Below, piece after piece: positions 1 through 6,600 of a stretch of 6,835 bases of DNA. The stretch's first letter is position 1; each line of letters starts with the position of its first letter. Under the pieces are notes generated by a model. That model searched no databases and was not told the origin of the DNA. It saw only the letters and a list, made by a program, of their open reading frames with translations. The position numbers were made by a program, and so were the translations under genes. The stretch comes from Kiritimatiellales bacterium (GTDB taxonomy: Bacteria; Verrucomicrobiota; Kiritimatiellia; Kiritimatiellales; Pontiellaceae): contig WFRA01000372.1 in the NCBI GenBank assembly GCA_015486775.1, positions 1 to 6,835 on the forward strand, read 5' to 3'.

Positions 1-1
1 G

Positions 2-823
2 CCTGGGATCTACACCACCCACTGGGGCATGGTACAGGATGGCGGTGCCGGATGGTTTGGCGAGGACTTTTCCAAGACCATCGAGGTAGCCGACATCTTC
101 GATATTCCGGTGGAAATGTTCCCCGAAGCCACGGTGGAAGGCTACAATGTGGTGGGCTGGCTCTCCGAGACCGGTCGGGCATATGCCGTAAGCTGGTCGC
201 CGGATCTGGTGTACGACCCGTTTGTTTTGCTGGAAGAAGATATCCGCTGGCCGCAGGCGAACTATACCGACCAAACCGTCCGAGCCGACTCGGCAGGTTT
301 CTATAAAGTGGATGTTTCCATCGTGGAGCCGCCGGTGGAGCGCATTAAAAACCCGGGCTTTGAGATCGAAGGCACGGGTGGCGAAACCGATCCAGCCGAT
401 TGGTTCCGGACAAACACCGCCATCGTGCAACGCTATGGCGAAGCGGGACAGGATGGTCATGGCGACTGGGAGCTACTTCTTCAAGATGGCGAAAACGCCT
501 GGCACTGGGCATCCCAGAAAACCCCGGTAACCGCAGGAGCCGAGTATACCGCCACCGTCCAGTTTAAGGGCGTTATGCAGGCGGGCGAAATCGCCTATAG
601 CTACTTGGAGTGGTTCAACTCGAGCGGTGGGTCGCTTGGCAACACTTGGGCCGAGTATAAGACGACCGATGCAGACTATGCGGATTTTGTTTGGGTATCG
701 CGCTCCGTTACCGCCACGGCTCCGGCTGGCGCGGTCGAGGCCGAGGTGCGGGTGATGACCTATATGGATGGGAACGGCGATAGCGGAGTCTGGGCGGACA
801 ACGTGGAGTTTACTGAAAATTAA
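2..823 (+). CDS. C-terminal part of an exported-type multidomain protein ending in a carbohydrate-binding-like module (5' end outside window)
   Basis: The frame is open from the first base, so the gene starts upstream. The ATG at 29 is not preceded by a Shine-Dalgarno sequence and falls inside continuous coding sequence. 273 residues are visible, ending at TAA 821-823. Residues 1-110 form a beta-rich region with the pattern GRAYAVSWSPDL, then WPQANYTD, then GFYKVDV. This resembles a small domain I associate with the C-termini of secreted hydrolases in Kiritimatiellota/Verrucomicrobia (from memory, unverified). From about residue 117 (N at nt 350) to the end lies a tryptophan-rich module (DWFR, HGDW, AWHWAS, ADN) homologous to those of the next gene and of the gene at 3618. 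Its fold is inferred to be a CBM4/9-like jelly roll. There is no cysteine in the visible part, as expected for an exported protein, and no PEP-CTERM tail, so it must be retained or released differently from its neighbour. The catalytic function, if any, lies upstream and is unknown. Confidence 0.85.
   Translation, partial: PGIYTTHWGMVQDGGAGWFGEDFSKTIEVADIFDIPVEMFPEATVEGYNVVGWLSETGRAYAVSWSPDLVYDPFVLLEEDIRWPQANYTDQTVRADSAGFYKVDVSIVEPPVERIKNPGFEIEGTGGETDPADWFRTNTAIVQRYGEAGQDGHGDWELLLQDGENAWHWASQKTPVTAGAEYTATVQFKGVMQAGEIAYSYLEWFNSSGGSLGNTWAEYKTTDADYADFVWVSRSVTATAPAGAVEAEVRVMTYMDGNGDSGVWADNVEFTEN
350..811 (+). repeat. Carbohydrate-binding-like module, copy 1 (C-terminal position)
   Basis: This is a 154-codon module running from NPGFE to DNVEF. 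It aligns without gaps to copies 2 (1035-1496) and 3 (3699-4160); I count about 97/154 and 95/154 identical residues by eye. Shared landmarks are WFRTN, EAGQxGHGDW, AWHWASQ, KGVxQAGEI, DYxD, APAG and a closing DN. The NxxFE opening, dense aromatic residues and alternating beta pattern fit a CBM4/9/22-type jelly roll, but the ligand is not inferable. A 23-base stretch (395-417) is identical to 3744-3766 in copy 3, and an 18-base stretch (776-793) is identical to 1461-1478 in copy 2. Confidence 0.85.
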
Positions 824-835
824 AACCACTGGATA

Positions 836-856
836 CCGATCAGGTGTACTGGTCGG
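836..856 (+). other. Stem-loop 13 nt after the first gene's stop
   Basis: CCGATCAG (836-843) pairs with CTGGTCGG (849-856) across the 5-nt loop GTGTA. This gives eight pairs, one of them a U-G wobble. No T-run follows (AAAGCAGG), so it is not a standard intrinsic terminator. It could protect the 3' end of the upstream mRNA, act as a weak terminator, or be an operator-like dyad. Transcription of the next gene may start downstream of it. Confidence 0.4.
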
Positions 857-893
857 AAAGCAGGAGAGTAGTACAAGTGTGTTTGCCGTTTGT

Positions 894-918
894 GGGTTTG
901 CTCACTCGGAGAGAACCC
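894..918 (+). other. Possible leader hairpin upstream of the PEP-CTERM gene
   Basis: GGGTT (894-898) can pair with AACCC (914-918), and an inner CTC (901-903) with GAG (909-911), separated by a small internal loop. It sits 15 nt before the ribosome-binding site. The stems are short and could arise by chance. No convincing -35/-10 pair was found in 824-947, and this phylum's promoter consensus is not something I can apply reliably. Confidence 0.2.
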
Positions 919-933
919 CGGTAAACGCAGGAA

Positions 934-940
934 AAGGAGA
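934..940 (+). promoter_or_regulatory. Ribosome-binding site that fixes the PEP-CTERM gene start
   Basis: AAGGAGA lies 7 nt before ATG 948. It decides the start: the same frame is open back to an ATG at 768, but that longer version would bury the signal peptide about 60 residues inside the protein and overlap the upstream gene. The site at 948 gives a normal N-terminus with a charged start and a hydrophobic core. Confidence 0.85.
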
Positions 941-947
941 TAGAAAA

Positions 948-1577
948 ATGAGAAATACACTAGCAAGTATCGGCAAATTGTCGATGGGCGTTCTGATCGC
1001 CTGCACGGGAATGGCGAGTGCCAATCTGTTGACCAACGGCGACTTCGAAACGCAGGGTTCCGGTGGTACCGACGATGCCGCCGGTTGGTTCCGGACAAAT
1101 CCCTCGATCGTGGGGCGGTACAATGAAGCCGGCCAGGCTGGCCATGGCGACTGGGAGTTGCTCCTTCAGGATAATGAGGATGCCTGGCACTGGGCGTCCC
1201 AGATCGTTCCTGCAACGGCCGGTGTTGAATATACGGCTTCGATTCAGATGAAAGGCGTACTGCAGGCGGGTGAAATCGGTTATGTCTTCATGGATTTCAA
1301 AGACTCGGGCGGAGCATCCCTTGGCTCTGAGTGGTCTGAGTATTTGTCGTCCGATGCCGACTATGGGGATTTCGTATGGGTGACGCGCACCAAGGTGGCC
1401 ACTGCTCCTGCCGGCACGACTCAGATCGAGTTTCGGGCGATGACCAAGTTGGATGGCAAAGGCGATAGCGGAGTCTGGATGGACAATGCGGAACTCGTTC
1501 CTGAACCGGCCACGATGGGCCTGTTCGGCCTGATGGGCGGTGCCATGCTGTGGGCGCGCAAGCGTTTCAAGAGATAA
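948..1577 (+). CDS. PEP-CTERM sorted single-module carbohydrate-binding-like protein
   Basis: 209 residues in three parts. A signal peptide covers residues 1-25 (MRNTLASIGK start, hydrophobic LSMGVLIACTG, AxA-type site ASA before N26). One carbohydrate-binding-like module follows (30-183), then a PEP-CTERM tail (184-209: VPEPATMGLFG, a hydrophobic helix, final basic RKRFKR). Known PEP-CTERM proteins are exported and then processed at the envelope by an exosortase, usually in organisms that make extracellular polysaccharide. No catalytic domain is present, so the likely role is a surface or matrix-bound glycan-binding or structural protein; this is inference. Its only cysteine is C19 in the signal peptide. 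An LIAC sequence there matches a loose lipobox, but the AxA site and PEP-CTERM tail favour signal peptidase I. The module is about 60% identical to those of the flanking exported proteins. A terminator-like structure follows at once, suggesting its own abundant short transcript. Confidence 0.93.
   Translation: MRNTLASIGKLSMGVLIACTGMASANLLTNGDFETQGSGGTDDAAGWFRTNPSIVGRYNEAGQAGHGDWELLLQDNEDAWHWASQIVPATAGVEYTASIQMKGVLQAGEIGYVFMDFKDSGGASLGSEWSEYLSSDADYGDFVWVTRTKVATAPAGTTQIEFRAMTKLDGKGDSGVWMDNAELVPEPATMGLFGLMGGAMLWARKRFKR
1035..1496 (+). repeat. Carbohydrate-binding-like module, copy 2 (stand-alone)
   Basis: This is the central copy, residues 30-183 of the PEP-CTERM protein, about 97/154 identical by eye to copy 1 with no gaps. 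It starts NGDFE instead of NPGFE. Its signal peptide end and module start (ACTGMASANLLTN) closely match those of copy 3's protein (ACAGWANANLLTN). The duplication that separated copies 2 and 3 therefore seems to have included the export signal, whereas copy 1 is joined to a different upstream domain. Confidence 0.85.
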
Positions 1578-1579
1578 GG

Positions 1580-1615
1580 GCTGCTTGGGGGTACCGCATT
1601 TGGTGTCCCCGCAGC
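1580..1615 (+). other. First of two hairpins after the PEP-CTERM gene
   Basis: Outer stem GCTGC (1580-1584) with GCAGC (1611-1615), TT bulge, GGGG (1587-1590) with CCCC (1607-1610), two G-U wobbles, then ACC (1593-1595) with GGT (1602-1604) and a 6-nt loop. It starts 2 nt after the stop codon and has no T-run. It may stabilise the 3' end of the mRNA. Its CCCC could instead pair with the GGGGG in the loop of the next hairpin. Confidence 0.55.
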
Positions 1616-1628
1616 ATAGGATTCCGGC

Positions 1629-1652
1629 TTCCGAATGGGGGTCGGAATTTTT
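1629..1652 (+). terminator. Intrinsic terminator between the PEP-CTERM and GH2 genes
   Basis: A perfect 6-bp stem, TTCCGA (1629-1634) with TCGGAA (1642-1647), has a 7-nt loop and runs directly into TTTTT (1648-1652). The stem is short, so termination may be partial. An alternative pairing, ATTCCG (1621-1626) with CGGAAT (1643-1648), uses the same right arm. Only 40 nt remain before the GH2 start, and no clear promoter is visible there, so GH2 may depend on read-through. Confidence 0.65.
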
Positions 1653-1684
1653 CTGGTCTGTATTTGTTTCCGTTCCGTGCTACG

Positions 1685-1690
1685 AGAGGA
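1685..1690 (+). promoter_or_regulatory. Unusually close ribosome-binding site of the GH2 gene
   Basis: AGAGGA ends only 2 nt before ATG 1693, closer than the usual 5-9 nt. This suggests modest initiation. No other start is credible: upstream extension would run through the terminator and into the PEP-CTERM gene, and the next in-frame methionine is near residue 246, inside the protein. Confidence 0.5.
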
Positions 1691-1692
1691 TT

Positions 1693-3621
1693 ATGAGCAT
1701 ACGAATAGATCTTTTGAATCGCCCATGGAAGCTGCAATCATGGCGGCCCAATGCCTGGTTCCTGCAGAATTCTGCGGAGACCGATGCGCCCTTTTGTCCG
1801 GAACACGGGCCATATGATGCCGTGCTGCCCGGCTCGATCCAGACCACCCTGTTGCGGCACGGGGTCATCAAGGATTGGAATGCGGGGCTCAACTCGCTGG
1901 ATTGCGAGTGGGTCGAACACCGGCACTGGGAGTTTTTCACGGAGATCGCGGCGGGGGAAATTCCCGTCGGCGAAGCGGTCTGCCTGGCGGCGGACGGGCT
2001 GGACTATTCGGGCTGGATCCGGGTGGACGACGAGACAGTCGGCACCTTTTGCGGGGCACTCAAGCGCCACGGGATTGATTTGGGCGAAACCCTTTCGGAT
2101 GGCAAGAGCCACCGCCTGCGCATCATTTTCGACCAGCCGCCGGAGGAGCAGGGGCAGATTGGCTTCACCTCCCGCTCGGAACATCTCAAGCCACGCTACA
2201 GTTTTAGCTGGGACTGGTGCGTTCGCTTTGTGCCCACGGGGATTTGGGATTCCCTCTCCCTGTTCGTCGGGAATCCCCCCGTCGTTTTGAAGAACAGCTT
2301 TTCCCGCTTGTCGCCTGACCTGAAAACAGGAACGGTTACGTTGCGGCTGGCAAATCGCCTCTCCTCCGGAACCTCCCTTCTGGTGGTGCTTCGCGCCAGA
2401 AAGGGTGGCGAGCCCGTCGAATATAAAATGGATCTGGAGCCGGGCGACCAGGAGGTGGTTTTCCAACTATTGGAACCCGACCTCTGGTGGCCGAACGGGG
2501 AGGGCGAACCCAACCTCTACGAGATGGAGGTGGCCTGCGTTTCCGATGGTCGGAACATTTCGCTCTTCCGGGGAAGGATCGGGTTCAAGCATGTCCGCTG
2601 GCTGCCCTGCGAAGGCGCTCCGGAAAATGCCCGACCGCTGCTCTGCGAGGTGAACGGGCAGCCAATCTTTCTCCAGGGGGTAAACTGGACCCCGGTCTCG
2701 CTGGACTATCCGGATTTCGATGCCGAACGCTACGACCATTTGATCGGCCTCTACCACGAGATGGGCGCCAACGTGCTGCGGGTGTGGGGCGGCGGCTATC
2801 TGGAGCGGGAATATTTCTATGAGAGGTGCGACGAACTGGGGATGCTGGTTTGGCAGGAATTTCCGCTTTCGTCCTCCGGCTGCGAAAACTATCCGCCCGA
2901 CGACGAGGATTTTATCGGACGCTTGTGCAAGGTCGCTCGCGACTATGTCCAGAGGCGTTCCCACCATGCCTCCCTGTTTCTCTGGTGCGGCGGGAATGAA
3001 CTGACGACGAAAAAGAATGCCTCGGGGGAGTTTTATCCGCTGACCGAAACCCATCCCGCGCTCCGCGCGCTGGGCGAGGTGGTTGCTTCGGAATCCCCCG
3101 GTGCATCCTATCTGCCCACATCGCCGAGCGGTCCTGTTTTCTGCGCAACGGATGGAACGACCGGGAAGGGACTGAACCACCATGTCCACGGCCCGTGGGA
3201 CCGGCTCAGCTCCGAGGAGGAGTGGCACCGCTACTGGCTGAACGACGATGCCCTGTTCCGATCCGAAACGGGCGTAGCCGGGGCGAGCGACGCCGCGTTG
3301 ATCCGCCGGTATGCGGGCGGGATACCGGTGGAGCCCATTTCGCTGGACAATCCCTATTGGCGGCACACCTCCGCCTGGTGGGTTCAGCCATGGCTGGCGG
3401 AAGACGACCTCGACGCGCATGTGGAAAAATCGCAGAAGCGACAGGCGGATTTCCTGGCGTTTGCCATCAGGCAGTGCAAAAACCGTTTCCCCCGCTGTGG
3501 AGGATTTTTGATCTGGATGGGGCACGACTGTATGCCGGTGGGCTGCAACACGTCCATTATCAACTATGACGGGACACCCAAGCCCGCATTTCACGCAATC
3601 AAACAGGAGTATCTAAAATGA
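1693..3621 (+). CDS. Glycoside hydrolase family 2, beta-mannosidase-like, cytoplasmic
   Basis: 642 residues. An N-terminal sugar-binding jelly roll (about 10-195) includes DGLDYSGWIRVD, RYSFSWDW and PTGIWDSLSL. A GH2 Ig-like domain follows (about 196-300), with WWPNGEGEPNLY at its end. A TIM barrel (about 318-642) opens with VNGQPIFLQGVNWTP and includes NVLRVWGGGY. The predicted acid/base is E436 in WCGGNE and the predicted nucleophile E525 in FRSETG, both expected GH2 positions; HGPW (499-502) is another landmark. The enzyme should hydrolyse terminal beta-linked sugars with retention, but mannose versus another sugar cannot be settled. It lacks the C-terminal Ig-like domains of full-length beta-mannosidases (usually over 800 residues), ending right after the barrel. 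There is no signal peptide, and about 17 cysteines contrast sharply with the exported neighbours, both pointing to the cytoplasm. Its stop overlaps the next start by 4 nt (ATGA), implying coupled translation. Confidence 0.96.
   Translation: MSIRIDLLNRPWKLQSWRPNAWFLQNSAETDAPFCPEHGPYDAVLPGSIQTTLLRHGVIKDWNAGLNSLDCEWVEHRHWEFFTEIAAGEIPVGEAVCLAADGLDYSGWIRVDDETVGTFCGALKRHGIDLGETLSDGKSHRLRIIFDQPPEEQGQIGFTSRSEHLKPRYSFSWDWCVRFVPTGIWDSLSLFVGNPPVVLKNSFSRLSPDLKTGTVTLRLANRLSSGTSLLVVLRARKGGEPVEYKMDLEPGDQEVVFQLLEPDLWWPNGEGEPNLYEMEVACVSDGRNISLFRGRIGFKHVRWLPCEGAPENARPLLCEVNGQPIFLQGVNWTPVSLDYPDFDAERYDHLIGLYHEMGANVLRVWGGGYLEREYFYERCDELGMLVWQEFPLSSSGCENYPPDDEDFIGRLCKVARDYVQRRSHHASLFLWCGGNELTTKKNASGEFYPLTETHPALRALGEVVASESPGASYLPTSPSGPVFCATDGTTGKGLNHHVHGPWDRLSSEEEWHRYWLNDDALFRSETGVAGASDAALIRRYAGGIPVEPISLDNPYWRHTSAWWVQPWLAEDDLDAHVEKSQKRQADFLAFAIRQCKNRFPRCGGFLIWMGHDCMPVGCNTSIINYDGTPKPAFHAIKQEYLK
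3605..3609 (+). promoter_or_regulatory. Ribosome-binding site inside the 3' end of GH2 for the downstream gene
   Basis: AGGAG lies 8 nt before ATG 3618 and within the last codons of GH2. Together with the ATGA overlap (ATG 3618-3620, TGA 3619-3621) it supports both independent initiation and translational coupling, and it fixes the downstream start in front of a good signal peptide. Confidence 0.8.
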
Positions 3622-6600
3622 CTAGGAAAATGATTGGAAAATGGCTGGGGCTCACCCTGCTGGCCTGCGCCGGATGGGCGAACGCAAACCTGCTGACCAA
3701 CCCGGGTTTTGAGATCCAGGGGGCAGGAGGATCCGAGGATCCCGCCGATTGGTTCCGGACAAACACATCTATCGTAAAACGCTCCCAAGAGGCCGGGCAG
3801 GCCGGCCACGGCGACTGGATGGTGCTCGTTTCGGACAATGCTCACGCTTGGCACTGGGCCTCCCAGGCCGTTCCCGCAAGCCCGGGAACCGAATATTTTG
3901 CTTCGGCTCAGTTTAAGGGGGTCATGCAGGCCGGAGAGATTGCCTATATCTACATGGGATGGCTCGACTCCGGCGGGACGGAAATCGGCAACGCCTCCAC
4001 CACCTACACTTCCGGTGACGGCGACTATGCGGACTGGGCATGGGTGACGCGCTCCGTCACGGCCGTGGCGCCCGCCGGTACCGCCCAGGTTTCGGTGCGG
4101 GTGATGGGCTATATGGACGGGCAGGGCAACAGCGCGCTTTTTGCGGACAACGTGCTACTGACCGCGGTTAGCTCTGTTGATCCGGCCAGAATCGTCGACG
4201 GGGAAGTTGTTTCCAGCAATGTCATAAAGTTGGTGGTAGAAACCCCGGGGGCGGCGAACAACTACTATCCCAAGTTTAAGGAGGATTTGATGGATGGTGC
4301 CTGGGCGGGCGTGGCGCATTCGGACAATGGCGCGAATCCGTTCGTGGTCACCAATCTTCTCTATTCCACGGCGGATGCCAGCGGCACCAACAAGGTGGTC
4401 TATGTGCATGCCGACACGAAGACCGGGTTTTTCCGCATGGGCAAGGTGGCCGGGCTTTTCAAGAAGGTCAAAACTATGTTCCAGACCAACGAGTTCTACG
4501 ACCCGAGGGAGGCCTTGGCGATCGATGGGGTCATCATCCACCGCCACGGCGTGGGTTTTTCGGATCTGCTTTCGCACATCGCGTCGTGGGAGGGCTCGGG
4601 TAGGACGGTCGGTCGGATGTTCTTTGCCGACTCGGATGCCGGAACCGCCTATACCTCGGGCGCTTGGGACGGCACCGACCATTCCGACGACATCGAAACG
4701 GATCAGGCCGGGAACCAACTCCTAGTGGGCGACCGGCCCTACATGGTTCCAACCGCTGGATGGACGCAATACGAGGGCGAGCAGGCCGAGATGGCGCTCC
4801 TTGCCGGCGCGGCGGCCATCTTTCCCGAAGAACCTCTGGCTCATGCTTTTACGGGCTATTCCCCGAGCTTTAAGCAATTGTGGGTGCAGTACTATGGAAC
4901 GGCCTGGGAGGGCCAGCACACGTCGGCGCTGGCGCGCTATAAAACCGCGCAGCTCAAGTCGAAGCTCTATTTCGATCTCGAAGCCAGCCTGATGAAAATC
5001 ACCCACACCAACCAGGAGGCCGTTGTTGCCGATCCCGCTTTCGTCATTCCGATCCACTCCATCTATGGAAACGTCTCGGCGCAACTGGTGGCACCGCTGG
5101 GGGATTCGACCCACCTCGACGAGGTGGATGGCTACATCGGGCAGATCTGGACGGGGCCGATCAACTGGGCGCTCGGGCAATACGACTCCACCGAAAAATC
5201 GTTCTCCTCGTCGGCCTACGCGCTGTACGACTATTTCACCCAGATCACGATCGGCACCGAAAAGAAGCTGTGGCTGCTGGTCGATCCGGTGGAGGACGAT
5301 CCGAACCACACCTGGGCCGACTATGCCGAGTGGTACCACCACTCCGTCTCCGCCATGCTGCTGATGCCGTCGGTGGATTCCTACGAGGTCATGCCGTGGC
5401 CCGAACGGATCTTTCTGCCGGGCTATGGCACAGGGGGCGGAACCCCTGCGCCCGAGGATTTCCGGAAGACGGCCTTGGCGATCACGCAGGTGTTGCAGGA
5501 AGTGCCCCTCGGCGGGCAGTGGAGCATGATGGGGTCGGATTCCACCACCCCGGGGATCGCGGTGGCCATCGCCGATTCGGTCATGTGGTTCGAAGACCGC
5601 TCCTACAAGCTGCAGGGAACCTATGGCCAGCTCCTACCGCTCATCGAGCGCGGCGTGCCCGTGAGCGCCTGCGTGCTGGAACGGAGCGGGGACGCGGCGT
5701 ACATGGACCGCTTCAAGGTGATCGTCGTGGGCTACGAGGATTTCAAGCCCATGACGGAGGCCATGAACACCGCCCTGGCGGACTGGGTGCAGCGCGGCGG
5801 CGTGCTGGTCATGCTGGGGGATTCCAGCGATGCCCTGGATAGCTCCTCCTATTTCTGGTGGAACCAGCTCGGCTATGCAAATCCGATGGACCATCTGCTG
5901 GCTCAGCTGGGCGGTACGGGGCCGGGCGAGTGGAGTTTCGGCAACGGCTATGTGATCCGCAACGAAACCTCGCCATCGGCCTTCGCCAATCCCTCCACGG
6001 CGGCGAGCGTCTACCTGCCGCTGATCGACAACGCAGTCCAGCACACGGCATCCGGTGGGAATCTTTCAACCCCTGGATATCTCATGATGCAGCGCGGGCC
6101 GTTCATCACCGCCCATGCCTGGAAGCAGGCGGTTTCCAAGGCTGGGAAGTTTGTGGACATCTATGATCCTGCCCTGCCTGTACTCGACGGCATTTCGCTG
6201 GCTGTGGGGGAGAGCGGTTTGTACCGGGATGTTACCCAGATATTGGCGGGTGGCGGGTCGCCGGAGGTGCTGCACGCAACGCATCGGCTGATGTCGCAGC
6301 AGTTTGTCGGCAACGACCTTCGGTTCGCTGTCAACGGCCCGCAGGATACACCTGCGGTGGCGCGGATCTTTTTGGCCGGGCAAAATGTTTTGGGCATAAC
6401 AGCCACCAACTCGGCCGGGCAGGCGGTTGTGGTCACCAATGCGGTGGAGGGCAACACGCTCTGGCTGGAGTTCCCGAACGATCCGAACGGCACGGAGGTC
6501 TCCGTGCAGCTGGCCGAGCGGACGCTGCCCCCGGTGGTGACCACCGCCACCGTCTCCGCGCTCACGTCCTCCGCCGTTGAGGGAGCCAATGGCGATGCCT

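Noticed and set aside
768..947. A longer PEP-CTERM protein starting at ATG 768
   Set aside because: It would overlap the upstream gene and place the signal peptide internally; ATG 948 has a strong, well-spaced ribosome-binding site.
1540..1692. An upstream start for GH2 at 1540
   Set aside because: The extension would lie within the PEP-CTERM tail codons and the terminator, and has no GH2-like sequence; ATG 1693 gives the expected N-terminus.
2467..3594. A 375-codon open frame on the minus strand inside GH2
   Set aside because: It is antisense to a clear GH2 gene with intact catalytic motifs, and its translation shows no recognisable domain; GC-rich codons produce such frames.
4722..5342. 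A 206-codon minus-strand open frame, and similar ones at 4155-4718 and 5634-6044
   Set aside because: All lie antisense to the continuous reading frame of the large exported protein and have low-complexity, family-free translations.
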